Shown: piece by piece, positions 1-6,446 of the stretch
How positions within the stretch are numbered: position 1 is the first letter of the stretch
Layout of the letters: every line of letters starts with the position of its first letter
NCBI GenBank assembly: GCA_030448085.1
Contig: JAUJNU010000045.1
Location: 1-13,319, forward strand
Length of the DNA: 13,319 nt
Direction of reading: 5' to 3'
Source of the DNA: Actinomycetota bacterium
GTDB taxonomy: Bacteria; Actinomycetota; UBA4738; CADDZG01; WHSQ01
Made by a program: the position numbers and the translations under genes
Notes under the pieces: model-generated
Databases searched by the model: none
Told to the model about the DNA's origin: nothing
Seen by the model: only the letters and a program-made list of their open reading frames with translations

Positions 1-702
1 TCCGGACATCACATCCAGGAGGGCGGCTGAGTCCACGACGGTTCGGGCGATCGACCCCACCGTCGAGAAACCATGCCAGTGCTCCCCGAAACGCGGCCCC
101 ACAGATACCCGGCCCCTCGAGGGCTTGAGGCCGAACAACCCGCAGCAGGACGCCGGGATCCTTATCGAGCCCCCACTGTCTCCTCCCTGCGAGACGGGGC
201 ACAGGCCGGCCGCCAAGGCTGCGCCTGCGCCCCCGCTCGACCCGCCCGGCGTCCTCGAGGTGTCCCAAGGGTTTCGGCAGTCCCCGTTCAGCACGGACTC
301 CGTCACCGGCACCGTCCCGAACTCTGGGGCGTTGGTCTTGCCGAGGATGATGAACCCGGCCTCGCGGATGCGTTTCACGAAGGACTCGTCCTGATCGGGG
401 ACGTAGTCGGCGAGGAGCTTCGTCGAAAGGGTGGTGCGTATGCCGGCCGTCTCGTGCAGGTCCTTGATCGAGATCGGGACGCCGTGGAAGGGGGGGAGGT
501 CACCTCCAGCCGCGACCGCGGCCGCCGCGGATTCAGCGGCGCTGAGAGCCTGCTCTGCGGCGACCGTCACGTAGGAGTTCAACTCGCCGTCGAGCTTGTC
601 TATCCGCCCGAGGTAGGTCTCCACCAGCTCTACCGGGGACACCTCTTTCTTGCGGACGAGCTCCGCCTGCTTCAGAGCGGGCAGGAAAGCGATGTCGGTC
701 AC
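1..702 (-). CDS. Amidase-signature family amidohydrolase, N-terminal 234 residues (cut by window edge)
   Basis: Read on the minus strand from GTG at 702, with a good ribosome binding site (GAGGAGG) just upstream, the frame stays open to base 1, so the C-terminal half is missing. It is a serine amidase hydrolysing a C-N amide bond. The Ser-cisSer-Lys triad is visible: Lys of PISIKDL (about residue 80), the cis-Ser of TPGGSSGG (about 155) and the nucleophilic Ser of GGSIRIPAS (about 179). The 24-residue spacing between the two serines matches the family. The N-terminal helical part, with LVRKKEVSPVELVE, is typical. It lies 42 bp after the GNAT gene in the same direction, so it is probably the third gene of the isocitrate dehydrogenase operon. 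The substrate cannot be told from sequence. A GatA role is possible but less likely, because no gatB or gatC is adjacent in view. Confidence 0.93.
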   Translation of the reverse strand, partial: MTDIAFLPALKQAELVRKKEVSPVELVETYLGRIDKLDGELNSYVTVAAEQALSAAESAAAAVAAGGDLPPFHGVPISIKDLHETAGIRTTLSTKLLADYVPDQDESFVKRIREAGFIILGKTNAPEFGTVPVTESVLNGDCRNPWDTSRTPGGSSGGAGAALAAGLCPVSQGGDSGGSIRIPASCCGLFGLKPSRGRVSVGPRFGEHWHGFSTVGSIARTVVDSAALLDVMSG

Positions 703-744
703 GGTGCCTCCTCGTGGGGTTCGAAGCCCGGAGCGTACATGCGC

Positions 745-1548
745 TCAGGCGGGCCGGTGGGGGCGGGTGAAGTCCCAGATGAAGCCGATCGGGTCGAACC
801 CGAGGCGGCCGTAGAAGTCTTTCGGCCAGTCGCCGTCATCCGCAACGAGGAACACGAGGTCGCAACCTTCTTCCTCGGCGCTCGCCGCCGCCGCCCGGAC
901 CACCGCGTCGGCCAGCCCCCGCTTCCTGTACGCCTTGCGCGTGTAGACGTCCTCGATCTGAGCGATGCCGTTCTCGGAGTAGAGGTCGCAGTAGGCGCCT
1001 ACCACTCCGTCTTCTGCGACCCCACCGAAGTTCCTGAGGTTCGTGACGGAGTCGATCGCCTTGTGGCGGTCCAGCAGCTGGTTGATGATCTCCTCTTCCT
1101 CCGGCTCCCCCGTCCACGGCCCCCCGTCTTTCATGGAGAGCTCGCGATGGGGCCTCATCTCGTCCCAAGACAGCTCTTGAACCGGCGGAGAGGCCACGGG
1201 CTCGATCGGGTGGTGCAGGGCCATCAGGACCAGCTTGTCTACGGTCCAGCCGAGCCCCCTCAGGTGCTCGACGTAAGGCTCGCCGGGCGCTTGGGCGTCG
1301 ACCGTGATCCTCCGGTGATCGAGCCCGGCAGGCCCCTGGATGCGCTCTACCTCCTCCACCAGCTCCTCTGGTTGCGGCAGGGGATCGAGAGCCAGATCCA
1401 AGCGCAGGAAGTTCAGCGAGTACGCATACCGGAGCTCGTCGTGGAAGAAGGCGGTCCCGAAGCGGGACGGGACGGAACGGGTGCTGAGGCGCTCCTCCAG
1501 GGAGCGCATGAAGGAGACCGCGCGCTGCATCTCATCTGGGGCCGCCAC
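745..1548 (-). CDS. GNAT-family N-acetyltransferase, 267 aa
   Basis: Predicted acetyl-CoA-dependent N-acetyltransferase. The GNAT fold lies in the C-terminal half: the beta strand AQIEDVYTRKAYRKRGLADA carries the acetyl-CoA pyrophosphate-binding motif (RKRGLA, residues 208-213), followed by a helix, the strand CDLVFLVAD, then DFYGRLGF near the C-terminus. The first 130 residues are less typical and could be a degenerate second GNAT repeat, as in many actinobacterial proteins; this is inference. The GTG start at 1548 lies 5 bp after the stop of the isocitrate dehydrogenase gene and has no clear ribosome binding site, so translational coupling is likely. An alternative ATG lies at 1530. The acceptor substrate is unknown. 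Confidence 0.88.
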   Translation of the reverse strand: MAAPDEMQRAVSFMRSLEERLSTRSVPSRFGTAFFHDELRYAYSLNFLRLDLALDPLPQPEELVEEVERIQGPAGLDHRRITVDAQAPGEPYVEHLRGLGWTVDKLVLMALHHPIEPVASPPVQELSWDEMRPHRELSMKDGGPWTGEPEEEEIINQLLDRHKAIDSVTNLRNFGGVAEDGVVGAYCDLYSENGIAQIEDVYTRKAYRKRGLADAVVRAAAASAEEEGCDLVFLVADDGDWPKDFYGRLGFDPIGFIWDFTRPHRPA

Positions 1549-1553
1549 TGGGC

Positions 1554-2621
1554 TCAGTCGAGCGCGGCGCAGATGGCTTCGGCTACCTCGTCGGTTCCTG
1601 CGGGTGCTCCCGCAGGCTTGAGGTCGGGCGGCCTCACCTTGCCTTCGGCGAGAACCCGGGCGACGGCCCGTTCCAGCCGGTCGCCCTCCCTGTCCATGCC
1701 CAGGTGGCGGAGCATCAGAACCCCTGAAAGGATCATCCCCATCGGGTTCGCTATCCCCCGTCCGGCGATGTCGGGGGCCGACCCGTGGGTCGGCTCGAAC
1801 ACCGCGTAGTCCTTACCGAGGTTCATGCCGGGCGCCAGCCCGAGCCCGCCGATCAGCCCGGCGCAGAGGTCCGAGATGATGTCCCCGTAGAGGTTGGGCA
1901 GGACGATGACGTCGAGCTCCTCGGGCTTCCACACGAGCGTCATCGCCAGCTCGTCCACCTGCTGCGCCTCGAAACCGACGTCCCGGTACTGCTCCGCGAG
2001 CCGCTCTCCGGTCTCGAGCCAGAGGCCGTCGGAGAACTTCATGATGTTTGCCTTGTGCCCGAGCGTCACCTTCCTGCGGCGATGACGCTTCGCGTACTCG
2101 AAAGCGAACTCCACGATGGCGGTGGTGGCGGAGATCGAGATCGGCTTCACGGAGACCCCTGCGTCGGAGGCGACCGGGAACCCGTGCATGTACTTGAGGT
2201 AGCCCCGCAGCTTCTCGAGCTGCGAGCTCCCCTTCTCGAACTCGATGCCCTCGTAGAGGTCCTCGGTGTTCTCGCGCACGACGACCAGGTCGATCCCTTC
2301 GAACCTCGCGGGGACCCCCGGGTAGAGGCGGCAGGGCCGGATCGAGGCGTAGAGGTCGAGCTCCTGACGCAGCGCTACGTTGATAGATCGGAAGCCCTTG
2401 CCGACGGGCGTGGTGACCGGGCCTTTGAGGGCCGTCTTGTTGTCCCGGATCGAGGTGAGGACGTGCTCGGGGAGCGGGGTCCCGTGGCTGTCTATCGTCT
2501 TGAGGCCCGCGTCGTGGACCTCCCACTCGATCCCGGCCCCCAGCGCATCTATGACTCGGCGTGTGGCGCCCGACACCTCGGGGCCTATCCCGTCTCCCGG
2601 GATCAGCGTCACTCTCGGCAT
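1554..2621 (-). CDS. Isocitrate dehydrogenase, NAD-type, 355 aa (isocitrate/isopropylmalate dehydrogenase family)
   Basis: Predicted to convert isocitrate to 2-oxoglutarate and CO2 in the TCA cycle. LIPGDGIGPEV opens the beta-decarboxylating dehydrogenase fold. The substrate loop has SINVALR followed by DLYASIRP; the Ser and Asn here favour isocitrate over 3-isopropylmalate. The catalytic Tyr is in RENTEDLYEGIE and the Lys in HKANIMK. Metal-binding aspartates lie in PNLYGDIISDLCAG. The cofactor loop reads HGSAPDIAGRGIANP; Asp-Ile where NADP enzymes carry Lys-Tyr suggests NAD. I chose ATG 2621 because the conserved domain starts two residues later and a TATGGT box ends 7 nt upstream; a GTG at 2657 would add 12 unlikely residues. 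It heads a likely operon with the GNAT and amidase genes. A homoisocitrate or tartrate dehydrogenase is a weaker alternative. Confidence 0.9.
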   Translation of the reverse strand: MPRVTLIPGDGIGPEVSGATRRVIDALGAGIEWEVHDAGLKTIDSHGTPLPEHVLTSIRDNKTALKGPVTTPVGKGFRSINVALRQELDLYASIRPCRLYPGVPARFEGIDLVVVRENTEDLYEGIEFEKGSSQLEKLRGYLKYMHGFPVASDAGVSVKPISISATTAIVEFAFEYAKRHRRRKVTLGHKANIMKFSDGLWLETGERLAEQYRDVGFEAQQVDELAMTLVWKPEELDVIVLPNLYGDIISDLCAGLIGGLGLAPGMNLGKDYAVFEPTHGSAPDIAGRGIANPMGMILSGVLMLRHLGMDREGDRLERAVARVLAEGKVRPPDLKPAGAPAGTDEVAEAICAALD

Positions 2622-2627
2622 GCCACA

Positions 2628-2633
2628 ACCATA
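2628..2633 (-). promoter_or_regulatory. Putative -10 box (TATGGT) of the isocitrate dehydrogenase gene
   Basis: TATGGT fits the actinobacterial TANNNT -10 pattern and lies exactly six bases before the ATG at 2621. That places the transcription start at or next to the A of the start codon, giving a leaderless mRNA. There is no Shine-Dalgarno sequence before this ATG, which fits. Confidence 0.5.
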
Positions 2634-2734
2634 GTGGCGCTGGAGACGGCTGGGCACTTTCGCGACCTCAGATTGTTATAGATGAGCTCGCGAGGACCAG
2701 CTGGAGTTCATCCATAGAAAAAGGGGGGGGCCTA

Positions 2735-4143
2735 GTGGCCGTTTCGGCTCGTTCGTCAGGCGTGGACAGGTATTTCCGGATCACCGAGCGCGGCTCTACG
2801 GTTCGGACCGAGGTCGTTGCCGGTTTCACGACTTTCATGACGATGGCTTACATCCTGTTCCTGAACCCGCTGATCCTGAACCTCGTGCCGGACAGGGAAG
2901 GCGTGAGCCTGGACCCCGCCTCGGTCCTCACCGTCACCGCTCTCGCGGCCGGCATCATGACGATAGCTATGGGCGCTTACGCCAATTACCCCTTCGCCAT
3001 CGCTGCCGGGCTGGGGCTGAACGGGGTCGTCGCCTTCCAGTTGGTGGGAGCGAACGGGCTTTCCTGGCCGGAGGCCATGGGCGTTGTCGTGGTCGAGGGG
3101 ATCATCATCCTGGTCCTCGTCCTGACGAAGTTCCGACAAGCCGTGATGGAGTCCGTCCCATTGCCGCTCAAGCATTCGATAGCGGTGGGCATCGGGTTGT
3201 TCATCACGATCATCGGGTTCGTCGACGCCGGGTTCGTCACGACCACCACCCAGGCGAACCCGCCGTTGCAGCTGGGGACCGGCAACGAGCTCCAGGGTTG
3301 GCCCGTCTTCGTCTTCCTGTTCGGCCTCTTGCTGATGATCTTCCTGTTCACGAAGCGGGTCCCCGGAGCGCTGCTGATCGGCATCCTCGTGACGACCGTC
3401 GTCGCGGTCGTGGTTAACGAAGCCTTCCTCGAGGGCCAGGGCTTCTCGGGCGCCGCCAACTTCGGCAAGGTGGCCGACATCCCATCGAGTGAGAACTTCT
3501 CTTTGATCGGCAACTTCTCACTGGGTTTCTTCGGGCAGATGGGCGCCATCGCGGCGATCCTCGCCATCTTCACCCTGATGCTCAGTGACTTCTTCGACAC
3601 GATGGGCACGATGATCGGGCTAGGCCGTGAGGCAAACCTGCTCGACGAGAACGGCCGCCTTCCGAACACCGACCGCGTCCTTCAGGTCGACTCGGCGGCT
3701 GCCGCTGTCGGCGGGCCTTCTCGGCCTCCTCGAACACGACGTACATCGAGAGCGCCTGGGCATCGCAGCCGGGGGCCGCACTCGGGCTGGCCGCGATCGT
3801 CACCGGGCTCCTGTTCCTGTTCCTGGTCTTCTTGTCGCCGCTTGCTGCGATCATCCCGTTCCAGGCCGTTCTGCACCGGCCCTCGTGGTGGTCGGTTTCC
3901 TCATGTTGCGGATCCGGAGATCCCCTGGGATGACGTCGAGGTTGCGCTGCCGGCGTTCCTCACGATCGTCGTGATGCCCTTCACGTACTCGATCACGGTG
4001 AACGGTATCGGTGCCGGGTTCGGTCTCCTACGTAGCCCATCAAGCTGACCCGTTGCAAGGCGGCCGAGGTCAGGCCGATGATGTACGTGGCGGCCGCCGC
4101 CTTCGTCGTCTACTTCGGCATCTTCTACGTGAGGGACCTCTGA
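2735..4143 (+). CDS. NCS2-family purine permease, AzgA-like; last third frameshifted
   Basis: Predicted inner-membrane proton symporter for adenine, guanine or hypoxanthine. One frame from GTG 2735 to about 3713 gives the first two thirds: TEVVAGFTTFMTMAYILFLNP, the family signature YPFAIAAGLGLNG, several hydrophobic helices, and DFFDTMGTMIGLGREANLL. From there, family-like segments continue only by changing frame: SNTTYIESA, LGIAAGGRT, LAAIVTGLLF, SPLAAIIPFQAV, APALVVVGFLML, EIPWDDVEVALPAF, YSITVNGIGAGF, then MMYVAAAAFVVYFGIFYV to the TGA at 4141. I count shifts near 3714, 3758, 3782, 3872, 3915, 4022 and 4036. The uncorrected frame stops at 4048. The conserved residues survive in every segment, so base-calling errors or very recent decay are both possible. 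The start follows a run of eight G at 2723-2730, which may serve as ribosome binding site. Transcribed divergently from isocitrate dehydrogenase. Confidence 0.87.
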
Positions 4144-4170
4144 CCTAAAGCGCCGAGGCGTCTCTGTGGG

Positions 4171-4195
4171 TGGACGCCCCTTCGTAGGGCGTCCA
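4171..4195 (+). terminator. Hairpin after the purine permease (9-bp stem, UUCG in loop)
   Basis: TGGACGCCC at 4171-4179 pairs perfectly with GGGCGTCCA at 4187-4195 around a seven-base loop containing TTCG. It starts 28 bp after the permease stop and ends 20 bp before the next start. No T-run follows, so it may be a pausing or mRNA-stabilising hairpin rather than a canonical intrinsic terminator. Confidence 0.5.
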
Positions 4196-4215
4196 GCTGG
4201 GGCAGCCTCAGGGCC

Positions 4216-4807
4216 GTGAAGAACCTGTCGCTGTCGTGCTCGTTCTGTCTCTGCTGGTCGCTACCCTGCCCCGCACACGCGGAGAGCCCCGCCGATCGGT
4301 GCGGCTCCAGGGTGGCTGATCCCACCCGTCGACGCCGAGGTGATCCGGGGTTTCGACGAGCCGATGGCCCTTACGGCCCCGGGCACAGAGGCATCGACCT
4401 CGTTCCCCCGGGACGGCGGTGCGAGCCGCAGCCGCCGGAACCGTCGCCTTCGAGGGGCAGGTCGGGGTCATGCACGCCGTGACGATCCTCCACGACAACG
4501 GGTTCTCCACGACCTACAGCTTCCTCCGGGAGACTCTCGTCGAGAAGGGGAGCTACGTGACGCAGGGGCAGTGGATCGGGCGACAGGCTTGCTGCACTAC
4601 GACGCCGCGGGGCTGCACTTCGGCCTCAAGATGGAGAGCACGTACCTCGACCCTGCCCCGATGTTGATGCAGGTCGACGCCTCCAACGCGATCCGTCTCG
4701 TTCCGATCCCGCCCCGAGGGAGCGCAGGAGCGGACGCAGCAGCCGGCCTGCCTCCAGCCTCGGGACCTGCGGATCGCCGCGCCCCCAACCGGAACGTCGG
4801 GAGATAG
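4216..4807 (+). pseudogene. M23 (LytM-type) peptidase part of a secreted M23-hydrolase protein; multiply frameshifted
   Basis: No single frame covers this region, but reading through about six small shifts (near 4222, 4291, 4364, 4414, 4585 and 4797) gives a coherent protein. In order: a hydrophobic signal segment (PVAVVLVLSLLVATLP), a linker, VIRGFDEP, then the M23 zinc motif GPYGPGHRGIDLV (ligands His and Asp). AAAAGTVAFEGQVG, a strand pair with YSFLRETLVEKG and QGQWIG follow, then AGLHFGLKMESTYLDP. The last His matches the distal zinc ligand, but the first His of the usual HxH is Gly; many actinobacterial M23 proteins show xLHWG here. The role would be cutting peptidoglycan peptide bonds outside the membrane, if active. 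The final shift leads straight into the alpha/beta-hydrolase with no stop or start between in the corrected frame, so the two parts are probably one gene spanning 4216-5691. Confidence 0.75.
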
Positions 4808-5691
4808 CGATCGCCGGCATCGGCAGCGAGACCCAGGGAGGGGTCTCGGCCGAGATCTACGAGCACGGCCCGGAAGAGCTCGGCTATCCAGCGAAACGCG
4901 TCTACAACTTCTCTTACAGGGGGATCCAAGGCAGTCGCCTGCACGAGCCGTATGAGACGACCGATACCTTCGGCGACTTGAGGGGCGCCGCTCTGCGGCT
5001 ACAGCGGCTGGTCCAGGAGGTCGGGCGCAGGCATCCGGGGCGGGACGTCGACCTCATTGCGCACTCCCAGGGGGGGATCATCGCCCGCACCTACCTCGCG
5101 CTGATCGCCCCGCGCTCGCCCATCGAGGTTCCGGCGATCGACCACGTGATCACCTATGCCAGCCCTCATACAGGTGCACCCGGGGCCGGGGCGGCCGTCG
5201 CTCTGCGGGAGGGAACCCTGATCGGGGGGATCTTCCTCGACGCGGCCTCCGGGCTGTCTCAGGCCGGGGCTCCGATCCCGGACCCGAATTCGACGGCCAC
5301 CGCCCAACTTGCGCCGGGCTCGGAGCTGCTTGGATCGCTCGCAGCCCAGGATGTGAAGTGGGGGACCCAGGTGCTGGCGCTCGCGATCCCGAATGACGTG
5401 GTGGTGCCGGCGGACAAGGCGCTGTGGCCCGAGAAGTCGAGCCGCGTGGTGCCACCCAAAGGGGCGTGGGGGCATGAAGAGATCGTCGCCTCGGACGCCG
5501 CCCGAGGGATCGCCTATGACTTCCTGAGAGACCTGCCCCCGACGTGCCCCGGCGGCTGGGACCTGTTCGGGCCGCTCGGCGGCAAGGTCATCGGCGCCGC
5601 CGAGTCCGCCGTCCCGTCCGCGTACAAAGCCTTCGAAGGGCCGTCCGTCTTGGTGAAGAAAGCCCTGAGTCTCGTCGGGCGCCTGCTGTGA
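4798..5691 (+). CDS. Alpha/beta-hydrolase (lipase/esterase-like), probably the C-terminal half of the M23 fusion
   Basis: One uninterrupted frame. It begins with the strand IAIAGIGSETQGG and contains VYNFSYRG, then the nucleophile elbow DLIAHSQGGIIARTYL with its catalytic Ser. TYASPHTGAP, a lipase-like strand after the elbow, follows. Likely catalytic Asp is in AIPNDVVVPADKALWP and His in KGAWGHEEIV, so the triad looks complete. The only in-frame start codon near the N-terminus is TTG 4978, which would remove the first strand and oxyanion region; together with the upstream M23 signal peptide this argues for a secreted two-domain protein of about 490 residues. The substrate is unknown: an ester or lipid at the cell surface is plausible. 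A hairpin follows 22 bp after the stop. Standalone annotation tools may start it at 4978. Confidence 0.82.
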   Translation, partial: REIAIAGIGSETQGGVSAEIYEHGPEELGYPAKRVYNFSYRGIQGSRLHEPYETTDTFGDLRGAALRLQRLVQEVGRRHPGRDVDLIAHSQGGIIARTYLALIAPRSPIEVPAIDHVITYASPHTGAPGAGAAVALREGTLIGGIFLDAASGLSQAGAPIPDPNSTATAQLAPGSELLGSLAAQDVKWGTQVLALAIPNDVVVPADKALWPEKSSRVVPPKGAWGHEEIVASDAARGIAYDFLRDLPPTCPGGWDLFGPLGGKVIGAAESAVPSAYKAFEGPSVLVKKALSLVGRLL

Positions 5692-5704
5692 GCGACGCTG
5701 CCGG

Positions 5705-5783
5705 AACAGAGAAGAGCCCCCTCCGCTGGGGGGGGATGGGCGGGTAGCGGAGGGGGCTCGAGCTGTGGTGCCGTTTGTCTACG
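5705..5783 (-). ncRNA. Candidate small RNA ending in a C-rich-loop hairpin
   Basis: On the minus strand a TAATAAT sequence (5796-5790) could be a -10 element, placing a start near 5783. About 25 nt further on, a perfect 14-bp stem with an 18-nt C-rich loop is followed by TTCTCTGTT, a weak T-rich tail. No protein gene lies on this strand here, so a promoter plus terminator would produce an RNA of about 80 nt. The C-rich loop recalls the actinobacterial 6C RNA class, but only one C-loop hairpin is visible, whereas 6C RNAs have two. This is inference from layout; an alternative is a simple terminator for the plus-strand hydrolase gene. Confidence 0.3.
5714..5759 (+). terminator. Perfect 14-bp hairpin after the hydrolase gene
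   Basis: GAGCCCCCTCCGCT at 5714-5727 pairs with AGCGGAGGGGGCTC at 5746-5759. The 18-nt loop is G-rich on the plus strand, with a run of eight G, and C-rich on the minus strand. It begins 22 bp after the stop at 5691. There is no T-run on the plus-strand side; the minus-strand side has TTCTCTGTT. It may act in both directions. Confidence 0.65.
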
Positions 5784-5802
5784 AGATAGATTATTAGCCA
5801 TC

Positions 5803-5817
5803 TGCAAGCACTTTGCA
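5803..5817. promoter_or_regulatory. Dyad TGCAA-N5-TTGCA, possible operator
   Basis: An inverted repeat with perfect 5-bp arms and a 5-bp spacer sits about 7 bp from the AT-rich -10-like sequence of the minus strand and 77 bp before the TAGGAT box of the plus-strand metallopeptidase gene. Size and symmetry suit a dimeric helix-turn-helix regulator. The regulator is unknown. Confidence 0.3.
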
Positions 5818-5893
5818 TCCCGCTGGGTGGGAGAAAACCGAGGGCTTAGTTGTACCTCACGCACAAAGACAAGGGCGCAGCGCCCCGCGGACC

Positions 5894-5899
5894 TAGGAT
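5894..5899 (+). promoter_or_regulatory. Putative -10 box (TAGGAT) of the YgjP-type peptidase gene
   Basis: TAGGAT, a TANNNT-type -10 element, ends seven bases before ATG 5907. A start of transcription at that ATG would give a leaderless mRNA. The same hexamer stands in the same place before the SDR gene and greA. Confidence 0.5.
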
Positions 5900-5906
5900 G
5901 CGGAGG

Positions 5907-6446
5907 ATGGCGATGAACAGGCTACCGCTCGACGCCCCGGGGGCAGAGGGTGAATTCCGGCGGGTGGAGGTAAGGCGCAGCCCCCGGCGAAAGAAGACCG
6001 TGACCGCCGAGATCGTCGGCGACGCACTTATCGTCTCTCTCCCCGAGCGGATGTCCCTCGCCGAGGAGCAGCAGTGGGTGACCCGCATGACCGCCCGCAT
6101 GTCGGCCCGCAAGCGGCGCGACAGGCTGAACTCGGCCGGGGCCCTCAGGCGGAAGGCTGAGGAGCTGGGGGACAGGTACCTCGACGGGATCCGAGCCGAG
6201 AGCATCGAGTGGGTCGTCAACCAGCAGTCACGGTGGGGGTCCTGCACCCCCTCTGAGGGCTCGATCCGGTTGTCGATAGCGCTGGCGGAGTTCCCGGCGT
6301 GGGTCCGCGACTACGTGATAGTCCACGAGCTTGCGCACCTGCGGGTCCCGGACCACTCATCCCGTTTCTGGGACCTCGTCTACAGGTATCCGCTAACCGA
6401 GAGGGCCCGTGGCTTCCTCATGGCCAAGGGGATCGAGGAGGGTTAG
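5907..6446 (+). CDS. YgjP-like (DUF45, M48-related) zinc metallopeptidase, 179 aa
   Basis: The N-terminal half is a basic beta/helical region (VEVRRSPRRKKTVTAEI, SLPERMS). It is followed by the family hallmark RWGSCTPSEGSIRLSIALAEFP and the zinc site HELAHLRVPDHSSRFW. The ligands are His140, His144 and His150, with Glu141 as catalytic base, in the order HExxHx5H. This is the core of the YgjP/WSS-type family, whose physiological substrate is poorly known. I chose ATG 5907 because a TAGGAT box ends seven bases upstream. ATG 5898, ATG 5913 (preceded by GGAGG) and TTG 5850 are in the same frame and remain possible. Its stop overlaps that of the convergent rhodanese-like gene by four bases. Confidence 0.88.
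   Translation: MAMNRLPLDAPGAEGEFRRVEVRRSPRRKKTVTAEIVGDALIVSLPERMSLAEEQQWVTRMTARMSARKRRDRLNSAGALRRKAEELGDRYLDGIRAESIEWVVNQQSRWGSCTPSEGSIRLSIALAEFPAWVRDYVIVHELAHLRVPDHSSRFWDLVYRYPLTERARGFLMAKGIEEG

Larger units (their letters stand above)
5692..5906. other. Longest intergenic region: hairpin, dyad and AT-rich promoter-like stretch
   Basis: This gap of 215 bp lies between the alpha/beta-hydrolase stop and the metallopeptidase start. It holds the 14-bp hairpin at 5714-5759, an AT-rich stretch at 5783-5800, a TGCAA-N5-TTGCA dyad at 5803-5817 and a TAGGAT box at 5894-5899. Short frames on both strands here look random: proline- and arginine-rich with no family resemblance. Confidence 0.7.

Noticed and set aside
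1..702. GatA subunit of the tRNA amidotransferase
   Set aside because: The triad is shared by all amidase-signature enzymes. No gatB or gatC is seen and the neighbours do not suggest it; the missing C-terminus prevents a firm decision.
73..1809. Long 578-residue open frame on the plus strand
   Set aside because: It is antisense to the amidase, GNAT and isocitrate dehydrogenase genes, all with clear family motifs. High GC content opens such shadow frames, and its translation has no recognisable domain.
1554..2621. 3-isopropylmalate dehydrogenase (leuB) as identity
   Set aside because: The substrate loop SINVALR with DLYASIRP matches isocitrate dehydrogenases rather than the Leu-rich loop of LeuB, and no leucine genes are nearby.
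1785..2681. 298-residue open frame on the plus strand
   Set aside because: Mirror of the isocitrate dehydrogenase reading frame; repeated Leu/Glu/Val pattern without domain features.
5588..5864. Short minus-strand frames in the intergenic region as a peptide gene
   Set aside because: Translations (for example MANNLSRRQTAPQ) run through the hairpin and the antisense of the hydrolase, with no family resemblance or ribosome binding site.
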